From contig NZ_VAHO01000021.1 in NCBI RefSeq assembly GCF_005796225.1, forward strand, positions 1 through 55,627: a DNA stretch of 55,627 nucleotides, in the 5' to 3' direction. The DNA is from Pseudarthrobacter sp. NamE5 (lineage in GTDB: Bacteria > Actinomycetota > Actinomycetes > Actinomycetales > Micrococcaceae). The notes beneath the pieces were generated by a model. That model did not search any database. It worked only from the letters and a program-made list of their open reading frames with translations, and was not told where the DNA came from. Made by a program: the position numbers and the translations under genes. This document shows, piece by piece, positions 44,920-53,900 of this stretch. Position 1 is the first letter of the stretch, and every line of letters starts with the position of its first letter.

Positions 44920-45549
44920 CTACAAGTACTGTCCGGGACCGTGGTCGTGGTCGTCACGCCGGCCCTGCTGCGCGGGAGCACCGGGGCGGGGGCCCGCGGT
45001 GGCACGCTGTGGCTCGCCGTTCTCCCCCATGACTACGCCTGGCGCAATCATGGTGCCGGGCGGCAACTGGCGGAGCTGCAGCTGCGCGGCGGCATGCTCA
45101 CGGGCTGCGTGCTGGGCCGCGATCGCCGTTTGAATGCCGTGGAAGAGGCCCTCGAGCCAGCCCACCAGCTGCGCCTGAGCTATGCGGAGCTCCGCATCGG
45201 ACGGTGTGGCCTCGTCGGAAAAGGGAAGGCTGATCCGGGTCAGTTCCTCCACCAGTTCGGGAGCGAGCCCGTCTTCGAGCTCCTTGATGGAACGCTCGTG
45301 GATTTCGGCAAGCCGTTCCCGGGCCGCGTCATCCAGTGGGGCGGACTTCACCTCCTCAAGGAGCTGCCGGATCATGGTGCCGATCCGCATCACCTTGGCT
45401 GGTTCATCCACCAGGTCCTGGAGGTTGCTGCCCTTCTTGGCACCATTCTGCCGGGCCGGCTGCGCCGCAACGGGCGCCTGGCTGTCGTCGATGGGGGTAC
45501 CTTCTACGGGGAGGTCCTCAGATGCCTGGGTGTCTTTCGGATCGCTCAT
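44920..45549 (-). CDS. bpa: Bacterial proteasome activator Bpa/PafE
   Basis: 209 residues of the DUF2587 family. A disordered N-terminus (1-45) is followed by the four-helix core (DEPAKVMRIGTMIRQLLEEV, RLAEIHERSIKELEDGLAPE, GWLEGLFHGIQTAIAAQHAA), a flexible Gly/Pro/His tail and the C-terminal GQYL motif, which docks into the 20S proteasome and opens its gate in mycobacteria (Rv3780). Bpa/PafE acts without ATP on unfolded proteins. No proteasome core genes are in the window, but the intact GQYL suggests the organism has one. Confidence 0.93.
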   Translation of the reverse strand: MSDPKDTQASEDLPVEGTPIDDSQAPVAAQPARQNGAKKGSNLQDLVDEPAKVMRIGTMIRQLLEEVKSAPLDDAARERLAEIHERSIKELEDGLAPELVEELTRISLPFSDEATPSDAELRIAQAQLVGWLEGLFHGIQTAIAAQHAAREHAAAQLQLRQLPPGTMIAPGVVMGENGEPQRATAGPRPGAPAQQGRRDDHDHGPGQYL

Positions 45550-45627
45550 GCGTTCATACTCTCATGAGCGATCCGTCGAGGGTCCACCCAGGAACCCGGC
45601 GGACACGCTTGTACGCTGCGGGCTCAA

Positions 45628-45831
45628 TCAGCAGCACCGGCCCTGCGGGTTGCTGTCCTGCCGGTCAGTCCGGTCACGCCAGAACTCCCGCTCTCCGAGC
45701 GGCGGATCCTGGTGCCCGGCCAGGCGGTGGTGCTCCAGGTATTTGGCGTACGCGTCCGCGCCCATGACGCCACCGAGGTACAGTGCTAAGCCTTTGAACC
45801 TGCTGGAGAGCGCTGCAAGTCCGGTGCTCAT
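45628..45831 (-). CDS. ybdD: YbdD/YjiX (DUF466) family protein
   Basis: 67 residues, starting MSTGLAALSSRFKGLALYLG, with the family pattern GADAYAKYLEHHRLAGHQDP and a C-terminal FWRDRTD. The ATG overlaps the cstA stop by one base (TGATG). Small proteins of this type accompany CstA/BtsT pyruvate or peptide transporters in many bacteria and are thought to act with them. The Cys-Cys end is unusual but unexplained. Confidence 0.9.
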   Translation of the reverse strand: MSTGLAALSSRFKGLALYLGGVMGADAYAKYLEHHRLAGHQDPPLGEREFWRDRTDRQDSNPQGRCC

Positions 45832-48131
45832 CAGTGGTGCCCTGCCCGCTCGAACCGGAGCTCGGCCGGGACCTTTTCCCATTCCGCCAGGAGCTGGCGC
45901 TCGGCAGGAGTCGGGACCAGCCCGGCAGGGGCGAAGACCCGTGACGGCCGGGCCGGGTCCTCGTTGTCCTGGACTGCGATGCCGGCCGCCCTGTTGCGGA
46001 ACGCCTTGACCGTGGCGAGCACCGCCGTCGCGATCACAATGATGCTCAGGACGACGAAGATGACGGACAGCCAGCCCTGGATGGCGGTGTTCCGGACTAC
46101 GGCTTCCATCGCGGTGACGGTCTTTGCTGTGCCGAATTCGGTCTTGCCCTCTGCAAGTGCCTTGCTGAATGCTGCGTTGTTGGCAAAGTAACCCACCGCC
46201 GGGGTGGGCGAGAAGATCTTTTGGTAGCTCGCAGTAATGGTGACCACTGCGGCGAACGTCAGCGGCAGTGCCACAATCCACAGGTACTTGAACGTGCCGC
46301 GCTTGGCCACGATGGCCAGGCAGACGGACAGGGCAATGGCCGCGAGCAACTGGTTGGCGATGCCGAACAGCGGGAACAGGGTGTTGATACCGCCCAGCGG
46401 GTCGGTGACGCCCATCAGCAGCACGGCGCCCCAGGCCCCGACCATGATCGCGGTGCAAAGCCAGGCACCTGGCCGCCAGGAGTGCTCCCTGAACTTGGGG
46501 ACGAAGTTGCCAATGGAGTCCTGCAGCATGAACCGGGCAACGCGGGTGCCGGCGTCCACTGCCGTGAGGATGAAAAGGGCTTCGAACATGATGGCGAAGT
46601 GGTACCAGAACGCCATCATGGCGGTGCCGCCGATGAACTGCTGCATGATGTGGGCCAGGCCCAGGGCAAGCGTGGGTGCGCCGCCGGTGCGGGAGACGAT
46701 GCTTTCCTCACCCACGTTCGCGGCGGTCTGGGACAGCAGGTCAGGGCTGATGTTCACTCCGGCCAGGCCCAGGCTGTTGACCCAAGTGGCCGCGGTTTCC
46801 ACCGTTCCACCGGTCAGCGCTGCCGGTGAGTTCATGGCGAAGTAGAGGCCGCGGTCGATGGAGATTGCAGCGACCAGGGCCATGATGGCCACGAAGGACT
46901 CCATCAGCATCCCGCCGTAGCCGATGAAACGGGTCTGGCGTTCCTTCTCCACCAGCTTCGGCGTGGTGCCCGAGGAGATGAGCGCATGGAAGCCGGACAG
47001 GGCGCCGCAGGCGATGGTGACGAACAGGAATGGGAACAGGGCACCCGGGAACACCGGACCGTTCTCCCTGCTGGCGAATTCGCTGAAGGCCGGGACGTTG
47101 ATCTCCGGGCGGACCGCAATAATGGCCACCGCGAGCATCACGATCACGCCGATCTTCATGAAGGTGGACAGGTAGTCACGGGGCGCAAGGAGCAGCCACA
47201 CGGGCAGGATGGCTGCGATGAAGCCGTAAATGATGATGCCCCAGGCGATGGTCACCCGGTCCAGGCTGAAGATGTCCGCACCCCAGGAGGTTTCGGCCAC
47301 AATTCCGCCGCCGACGATGGCCGCCATCAGCAGCACAAACCCGATGAGCGAGACCTCCAGGATCTTGCCGGGCCGCAGGTAGCGGAGGTAGACACCCATG
47401 AACAGGGCGATGGGGATGGTCATGCCCACGGAGAAGACACCCCAGGGGCTCTCGCCCAGGGCATTGACGACGACCAGCGCGAGGATGGCGACGATGATCA
47501 CCATGATCAGCAGTGTGGCGATGAGGGCGGCAGTACCGCCGACGACGCCGAGCTCTTCACGGGCCATCTGGCCGAGGGAACGCCCGCCGCGGCGCATGGA
47601 GAAGAACATCACCAGGTAGTCCTGCACGGCACCGGCGAGGACGACGCCGATGATGATCCAGATTGTGCCGGGCAGGTAACCCATCTGTGCGGCAAGCACA
47701 GGACCCACCAGAGGCCCTGCGCCGGCGATGGCGGCGAAGTGGTGGCCGAACAGGACGTTCCGGTCCGTCCGGACGTAGTCCTTGCCGTCCGCCTTGTACT
47801 CCGCGGGGGTGGCGCGGCGGTCATCGGGCTTGGTGATATACCGCTCGATCACTTTGGAGTAGAAGCGGTAGCCGATCAGGTAGGTGCAGACGGAGGCGAA
47901 CACGAACCAGATGGCATTCACGGTCTCGCCGCGGATGATCGCGAGCATGAACCAGGCCACGCCGCCGAGCAGTGCGATTGCGGCCCAGAGTGCGATCTTG
48001 CCCGGCGTCCACTTCTTCTCTTCAGCCTCCCGGACTTCCTCATCCACGGCTGCAGGGGGAAGGGCCGGATCCGTGGCCACGGCACCCTCCCTCCGGACTG
48101 AACCATTCCGATGATCAGGCGTTCCGGCCAT
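45831..48131 (-). CDS. cstA: CstA-family carbon starvation (pyruvate/peptide) transporter
   Basis: 766 residues with about 16-18 membrane helices. Family segments are visible: NVLFGHHFAAIAGAGPLVGP, AAQMGYLPGTIWIIIGVVLA, DYLVMFFSMRRGGRSLGQMA, FLFVTIACGALSGFHALISS, LFPLFGIANQLLAAIALSVC. Known members import pyruvate or peptides at carbon starvation. The start is the ATG at 48131, right behind AAGGAGGAG; an ATG eight codons earlier lacks one. It forms a coupled pair with ybdD. Confidence 0.94.
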   Translation of the reverse strand: MAGTPDHRNGSVRREGAVATDPALPPAAVDEEVREAEEKKWTPGKIALWAAIALLGGVAWFMLAIIRGETVNAIWFVFASVCTYLIGYRFYSKVIERYITKPDDRRATPAEYKADGKDYVRTDRNVLFGHHFAAIAGAGPLVGPVLAAQMGYLPGTIWIIIGVVLAGAVQDYLVMFFSMRRGGRSLGQMAREELGVVGGTAALIATLLIMVIIVAILALVVVNALGESPWGVFSVGMTIPIALFMGVYLRYLRPGKILEVSLIGFVLLMAAIVGGGIVAETSWGADIFSLDRVTIAWGIIIYGFIAAILPVWLLLAPRDYLSTFMKIGVIVMLAVAIIAVRPEINVPAFSEFASRENGPVFPGALFPFLFVTIACGALSGFHALISSGTTPKLVEKERQTRFIGYGGMLMESFVAIMALVAAISIDRGLYFAMNSPAALTGGTVETAATWVNSLGLAGVNISPDLLSQTAANVGEESIVSRTGGAPTLALGLAHIMQQFIGGTAMMAFWYHFAIMFEALFILTAVDAGTRVARFMLQDSIGNFVPKFREHSWRPGAWLCTAIMVGAWGAVLLMGVTDPLGGINTLFPLFGIANQLLAAIALSVCLAIVAKRGTFKYLWIVALPLTFAAVVTITASYQKIFSPTPAVGYFANNAAFSKALAEGKTEFGTAKTVTAMEAVVRNTAIQGWLSVIFVVLSIIVIATAVLATVKAFRNRAAGIAVQDNEDPARPSRVFAPAGLVPTPAERQLLAEWEKVPAELRFERAGHH

Positions 48132-48293
48132 GTCTCCTCCTTGAGATGAGTGCAATTCCCCTTGCTAAGCAAGCTTACCTATCCGGGCTCCCATTCCAGA
48201 GGGTTTGTGCCGGCGGAACCGGGACGTGCGGTGAACGGAGGAGAAGCGGCGACGAATGACACGGGAGGGTGGGGCGGAACCCCTTGGACAGAG

Positions 48294-48331
48294 AGAAGGC
48301 CTCCGTCCGGGGGGCCGGGCGGAGGCCTTCT
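48294..48331. terminator. Hairpin between the DUF1540 gene and cstA
   Basis: AGAAGGCCTCCG (48294-48305) pairs perfectly with CGGAGGCCTTCT (48320-48331). It lies just downstream of the DUF1540 stop on the minus strand and probably ends that transcript. Confidence 0.65.
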
Positions 48332-48363
48332 TTCCTGGGAAAGGGAGGGTATGCCCCTGCTTT

Positions 48364-48648
48364 TTATGCGTGTGAGTAGGTCAGGCAGTCGGCGTTGTCT
48401 GCGCCCGGACCGACATGCACCTCAGGGGCCTTGCACATCAGGTGGTCATTGTGGACGCACTCGGAACGCTGGCAGGCTCCGACGTCGGCCAGCACCTTGG
48501 GTAGCCCGCCGTGGATGCCGGTCTCGATGAACGTGGCGCAGTGTGCATGGTTTTCGGCGCCGCCCACAGTGATGGCGGCGGCATTGCAGTTCGTGTGATC
48601 GTTAAAGGAGCAGGTGGTTACGCTGCAGTCCGCGACGTGCGATGTCAT
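48364..48648 (-). CDS. DUF1540 domain protein (Cys-rich, metal-binding)
   Basis: 94 residues, starting MTSHVADCSVTTCSFNDHTN. Two repeats of the DUF1540 pattern are seen: CSVTTCSFNDHTNC with AHCATF, and CQRSECVHNDHLMC with ADCLTY. The eight Cys and nearby His residues make metal binding likely, probably zinc. The function is unknown. GGAGGAAGCAC precedes the ATG. It is monocistronic, with a hairpin behind it. Confidence 0.88.
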   Translation of the reverse strand: MTSHVADCSVTTCSFNDHTNCNAAAITVGGAENHAHCATFIETGIHGGLPKVLADVGACQRSECVHNDHLMCKAPEVHVGPGADNADCLTYSHA

Positions 48649-48740
48649 GTGCTTCCTCCGTGAGTTCCGCCGCCCGGGCGGACGGCCTTGAACCCACGGT
48701 AGGCCCGACGGCAGCAATCGAAAAGACCCAATTGTGTTGC

Positions 48741-49274
48741 CTATTTCCCCTGCGCCTGCTGGACCGTCCTGGCTTCACAAAGATCCAGCCAGCGGATCTC
48801 CGCTTCCGTCTGGAATATCAGCGAATCAAGGGCCAGCAGCGATGCCATGTCTCCGGACCGCTGGCTGGCGGTGGCATCCCGGCGGGCCCTGGTGTACTCC
48901 TGCAGCGCCCGGAGTGACGCCACGCGCTGGGCCTGGATGGTCTCCTGCACGTCCACCCCCGGAAGCGTGACGGCGAGCGCCAGCTTGATGGCGAGTTCGT
49001 TCCGCGGCGGGCTGCTCCGCTCCACCGGCGTCCCGAACCAGCTCCCCACCTCGGCCCTGCCCGCTTCGGTGATGCTGTAGACCACGTGGCCGCCGCCGTC
49101 GCCACCCTCTTTCCTGACCAGCGCGTCACGTTCCAGCCGGTCCAGTGTGGTGTACACCTGACCTATATTCAGCGGCCAGGTGGCCCCGGTGCGGCTCTCG
49201 AACTCGACCCGCAGCTGGTAGCCGTAGCGCGGCTGGTCCTGGAGCAGGGCGAGGAGGCTATGGCGGATGGACAT
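48741..49274 (-). CDS. PadR-family transcriptional regulator
   Basis: 177 residues from an ATG behind AAGGAG. The winged helix covers about 1-80 (MSIRHSLLALLQDQPRYGYQ, GQVYTTLDRLERDALVRKEG, HVVYSITEAGRAEVGSWFGT), followed by the C-terminal helical dimerisation domain of the Vir/PadR C type (VQETIQAQRVASLRALQEYT). It probably represses nearby or unlinked transport genes; no target is evident in the window. Confidence 0.9.
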   Translation of the reverse strand: MSIRHSLLALLQDQPRYGYQLRVEFESRTGATWPLNIGQVYTTLDRLERDALVRKEGGDGGGHVVYSITEAGRAEVGSWFGTPVERSSPPRNELAIKLALAVTLPGVDVQETIQAQRVASLRALQEYTRARRDATASQRSGDMASLLALDSLIFQTEAEIRWLDLCEARTVQQAQGK

Positions 49275-49390
49275 GGCGCTCCTTGACTGGCGGCCCGGCA
49301 TCAACCCCCCGGCTGCTGCATACCGCGTATGCCCCGACCCTAGTCCAGAGGAACGTACACGGGCAATACCCGGCATCCGCCTGTCGAACG

Positions 49391-50374
49391 TCACATGAGG
49401 AGCAGGATCTTGCCCACGTGCTCGCCGGTGTCGAAATACCGGTGGGCGGCCCGAACCTGGTCCAGCGGGAAGGTCTTGGCAACCAGCGGCCGGATCCTTC
49501 CGTCGCTGACCAGCGGCCAGACGGCCTCGCGGACAGCGTTCATGATGGCACCCTTTTCCGCCACCGGTCTCGGGCGCAAGGCGGTGGCCACCACGGCGGC
49601 GCGCTTTTTCAGCAGCTGTCCCAGATCAAGCTCGCCCCTGGTGCCGCCCTGCAGGCCGATCACCACCAGCCGGCCATAGTCAGCCAGGGCGTCCACGTTC
49701 TGTGCGAGGTACTTGGCGCCTACGACGTCGAGGATCACGTCCGCCCCTTTGCCTCCGTTTTGGCGGCGGAGGCTCTCGGGAAAGTCTTCCTCCCTGTAGT
49801 TGATGGCGATGTCCGCGCCCAGGAACGCTTTGGCGGTGCTCACCTTTTCGTCGGAGCCGGCTGTCGTGGCCACCTTGGCGCCCCATGCCTTGGCCAGCTG
49901 GATGGCCAAGGTGCCGATTCCGCCCGTTGCCCCATGGATCAGGACGGTCTCCCCCGCCTGCAGCTGTGCCGTCATCACCAGGTTGGAGTAGACAGTGGCC
50001 GCCACCTCCGGAAGGGCGGCGGCCGTCACCAGATCAACGCCGTCCGGCACCCGCAGGACCTGCTCAGCCGGAACCGCAACCTTCTGCGCGTATCCGCCCC
50101 CAGCCAGCAGCGCCACCACTTTGTCGCCGAGCGAGAAGGCCTTGGTGACACCCGGCCCGAAGCCGGAAATCCGGCCGGATACTTCCAGGCCGGGAATCTC
50201 CGATGCGCCTGGCGGGGGCGGGTAAAAGCCCCTGCGCTGCTGCACATCCGCGCGGTTCAGGCCGGCTGCGACGACGTCTATCAGCACCTCGCCGGGACCG
50301 GGTGCCGGCGCCTCCACCTCGCGGACCTCCAACACTTCCGGGCCGCCCGGCTCCGACATGTAGACGGCTTTCAT
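49391..50374 (-). CDS. NAD(P)H:quinone oxidoreductase, zinc-independent MDR family
   Basis: 327 residues of the zeta-crystallin/PIG3-like quinone oxidoreductase group. The N-terminal GroES-like domain has MKAVYMSEPGGPEVLEVREV and NRADVQQRRGFYPPPPGASE; the cofactor motif is LIHGATGGIGTLAIQLAKAW; no zinc ligands are seen. The ATG at 50374 follows GGGAG; an upstream open stretch lacks homology-like features. The enzyme reduces quinones or enones; the natural substrate is unknown. Confidence 0.9.
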   Translation of the reverse strand: MKAVYMSEPGGPEVLEVREVEAPAPGPGEVLIDVVAAGLNRADVQQRRGFYPPPPGASEIPGLEVSGRISGFGPGVTKAFSLGDKVVALLAGGGYAQKVAVPAEQVLRVPDGVDLVTAAALPEVAATVYSNLVMTAQLQAGETVLIHGATGGIGTLAIQLAKAWGAKVATTAGSDEKVSTAKAFLGADIAINYREEDFPESLRRQNGGKGADVILDVVGAKYLAQNVDALADYGRLVVIGLQGGTRGELDLGQLLKKRAAVVATALRPRPVAEKGAIMNAVREAVWPLVSDGRIRPLVAKTFPLDQVRAAHRYFDTGEHVGKILLLM

Positions 50375-50481
50375 GCAACACTCCCGTTCCTGACTGAATA
50401 CTGCGTGCAACCAGTGTGCACCGGACACCTGCCGGCCTCTGTTTTGTTGCAGGCAAGTGCCTATGAAACACTACTGGGTGA

Positions 50482-50569
50482 GGAAGGTTGTCCGAGCGGC
50501 CGAAGGAGCTAGTCTTGAAAACTAGTGTGCGGTAACCCCGTACCAAGAGTTCGAATCTCTTACCTTCCG
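50482..50569 (+). tRNA. tRNA-Ser (anticodon TGA)
   Basis: An 88-base class II tRNA: acceptor arms 50482-50488 with 50562-50568, anticodon stem CTAGT/ACTAG with loop CTTGAAA (anticodon TGA at 50516-50518), a long variable arm, and the T-arm with TTCGAAT. The CCA is not encoded. Confidence 0.97.
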
Positions 50570-50574
50570 CGAAC

Positions 50575-50614
50575 AGGACCCCTGCGAGCCAGCATGCTGG
50601 CACGCAGGGGTCCT
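50575..50614 (+). terminator. Intrinsic terminator after tRNA-Ser
   Basis: AGGACCCCTGCG (50575-50586) pairs with CGCAGGGGTCCT (50603-50614). The interior also contains the palindrome GCCAGCATGCTGGC, so the whole element can fold into one long hairpin six bases after the tRNA. Confidence 0.8.
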
Positions 50615-50976
50615 TCGTCTTCCAAGCCGGGGCGATGCCTGGCAAGTGAATTCTTCCGACGAATTTCCGCCGGCCCCATTTCCCGCAAGCTACCGGCCGG
50701 TATTCTTTGTGATGGCCGGCACTCGGGGTGCGCCGGCCACCACCGACAGCATCACCGGCACCGGGCTACTGGGGCTCCGGACCGGTGGGCGGCCCGTTCC
50801 GCTGGGGAGCGTCCCGCCGAATGCACGCGCTATCAACCCTGCGTTCATTCAGCGCTGTTGAGATGTGCCGGAACACCACTTGACCAGGAGCAGGATCCGG
50901 GCCCCTGTCCGTCGGTACAACCCGGACGCCTTCCATCGGGTCCCCCACCGGGACACCCCTATGAAAGTAAGAGCGG
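50615..50976. other. Intergenic, probable promoter region of the nuclease gene
   Basis: No gene is supported in these 362 bases. An open frame at 50646-50861 lacks a ribosome site and has low-complexity composition. No clear -35/-10 pair or convincing PHO box was found, although GTTCATTC occurs near 50844. Confidence 0.5.
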
Positions 50977-53900
50977 ATGCATCAGAAACCTTGGAAATTA
51001 GCGCTGGGCACAGTGCTGTCCGCGGGGCTCGCAGGAGCTCCGGCGGCAGTGCTTCCCGCGGCGGCCTATCCTGCCGCGGAGGTCTCAGCCGCGGCAGACA
51101 CTTCGCCGGTCGTCATCAATGAGGCCTACCTCAGCGGCGGCAGCAGCGGCGCCGCCTACAAGAACAAGTTCGTGGAGCTGTACAACTCTTCGGACGCTTC
51201 GGTCTCCCTGGACGGATGGTCGGTCCAGTACCGCTCCGCCAACGGGACCTCAGCGCCCACCAGTATGGCTGCGCTGTCCGGCACCATCCCGGCGAAGGGG
51301 CACTACCTGGTCCAGGGCGCAAGCAACGGGACCAGCGGCGCCGACCTGCCAGCCCCGGATCTCGTGGCCACCGGGCTGAACTTCAGCGGCACGGCCGGCA
51401 CCATCGTGCTCGCCAAGCAGCCCACCGCCGTCACGCTGGCCACCGGCTCACAGGTGGAGCCTGCAGGGGTGGCCGACCTGCTGGGCTACGGCACGTCCAA
51501 TACTTTCGAAACCGCTGCGTCCGCCGGCCCTTCAGGCACGGGTGACGCGAGGAGTTTGAACCGGGCAGGGGGCGCAGACAGCAACAGCAACCAGGCGGAC
51601 TTCAGCCTCAGCAGCACCATCAGCCCGACATCGCGTGCCGGCACCACCACGCCGGAGCCCACACCGGGGCCCACACCGGACCCTGCGCCTGATCCTGCCC
51701 CCGCCCCGGCCACCAGGACCATCGCCGAGATCCAGGGCACGGGCACCGCAAGTCCCCTGGCCGGATCCACGGTAACCACCACGGGCAAGGTCACCGCCGT
51801 CTTCGCCACGGGCGGCCTCAACGGCTACTACCTGCAGACCGCCGGCACGGGCGGTGACCTCACGGCCACAAACCATGCGGCGTCGGACGGCATCTTTGTC
51901 TACTCCCCCGCCACTGTGGCTTCGGTCCAGCCGGGGGACTTCGTCCAGGTGACCGGGTCAGTGGCCGAGTACTACGGAATGACCCAGCTCAATGTCACAG
52001 CGGCCGCTTCCCTCAGCAAACTGGCGGATGCAGCACCCGAGGTGAAGCCGACCGCCTTCGCCCTGCCTGCCAACGAGACCTTCCGGGAATCCCTGGAAGG
52101 CATGCTGCTGGCTCCCCAGGGTCCCATGACTGTCACGGACAACTACAGCCTCAACCAGTACGGCGAGATTGGATTGGCAGGCGGAACCTCCCCCCTGTTC
52201 CAGCCCACCGCCGTCGCGCCGTACGGCTCGGCTGAGCACAACGCCGTCGCAGCGGAAAACGCCGCCCGCGGCATCAAGCTCGACGACGGTTCCAGCACCA
52301 ACTTCCTCAAGGACGCCGCCACCAAAGCCCAGGTACTCCCGTACCTGAGCACCACTGACCCGGTAAGGGTGGGCTCCCCCGTCACCTTCACCACCGACGT
52401 GGTGCTGGGTTACGCCAACAACGCCTGGAAGCTCCAGCCGCTGACCCACCTGACCGAGGCCAACAGGGCATCGGTGCAGCCGGCGTCCTTCGGCGCCACC
52501 CGCACTGAGGCTCCGGCCGCCGTCGGTGGCAGCCTCAAGCTCGCCTCGTTCAATGTGCTGAACTACTTCCCCACCACCGGTGACCAGTTGACCGGCTGCA
52601 CCTTCTACGAGGACCGCCAGGGCAACCCGATCACCGTCCGCGGCGGCTGTGATGCCCGCGGTGCTGCCAATGCCGAGAACTTCCAGCGGCAGCAGGACAA
52701 GATCGTTTCCGCGATCACCAAGGCCGGAGCTGATGTTGTCACCCTGATGGAGATTGAAAACTCCGCGCAGTTCGGAAAGAACCGCGACGACGCGCTGGCC
52801 AAACTCGTTGCCGCCCTCAACGTCGAGACCCCGGGCATCTGGGACTACGTGCGGTCACCGGCAAATGCGCCGCCGCTGAGCGATGAGGACATGATCCGCA
52901 CTGCCTTCATCTACAAGAAGGCAGTTGCCGAACCGGTGGGTGAGTCGGTCATCCACAACGACACTGCGGCCTTTTCCAATGCCCGCAAGCCGCTGGCCCA
53001 GGTCTTCAAGCCCGTGGGCGGCGGCGCCGGCACCGAGTTCATCGCCATCGCCAACCACTTCAAATCCAAAGGCTCCGCCGCCTCACCGGAGGACACTGAC
53101 CAGGGCCAGGGCGCCTCTAACCTGGCCCGCACCGCGCAGGCCAAGTCGCTGCTGGATTTCGCCGCCTCCCTGCAGGAGTCCAAAGGCACCGACAAGGTGT
53201 TTTTGATCGGCGACTTCAATGCGTACGCCGAGGAAGACCCGATCAACGTCTTCACGTCTGCCGGCTACGTCAACCAGGACGGGAAAGCGCGCAATGCCGA
53301 CGGCACCGCCAAGCACTCGTACCTGTACGGCGGGATGGTGGGGTCCCTGGACCATATTCTCGCCTCCCCCGCCGCAGACGCGGCCGTCACCGGTGCGGAC
53401 ATATGGAACATCAACTCTGTTGAGTCCGTGGCCCTGGAGTACAGCCGCTACAACAACAACGCCACCAACTACTACGCGCCGGACCAGTACCGCGCCAGCG
53501 ACCACGACCCCGTTATTGTGGGCCTGGACCTGGAATCGGCCCCTGCCACCGTTGACCTGAACTTCCTTGGCATCAACGACTTCCACGGCAGAATCGACGC
53601 CAACACTGTTCTGTTCGCCGGCACCATCGAGAAGCTCCGCGCGGCTGCCGCTCCCGGCGCCACCGCATTCCTCTCCGCCGGCGACAACATCGGCGCCTCG
53701 CTGTTTGCCTCCGCCGTCGCAAAGGACCAGCCCACGATTGACGTGCTGAACGCCTTGGAGCTTCGGGCCGCGGCCGTGGGCAACCACGAATTCGACGGCG
53801 GCTGGGCCGACCTGCGCGACCGCGTCATCGCCGGCGGTGCCAACGCAAAGTTCCCCTACCTGGGTGCGAACGTCTACGCCAAAGGCACCACCCAGCCGGT

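Noticed and set aside
46986..48101. A 371-codon plus-strand frame rich in His, Asp and Gly
   Set aside because: Antisense to cstA; the composition reflects the reverse complement of membrane helices.
50646..50861. A 71-codon plus-strand frame before the nuclease gene
   Set aside because: No ribosome site and low-complexity Pro/Gly content; more likely an upstream regulatory region.
50838..50880. A possible PHO box upstream of the nuclease gene (GTTCATTC near 50844)
   Set aside because: Only one half-repeat fits; no second copy occurs at 11-base spacing, unlike the senX3-phoU site.
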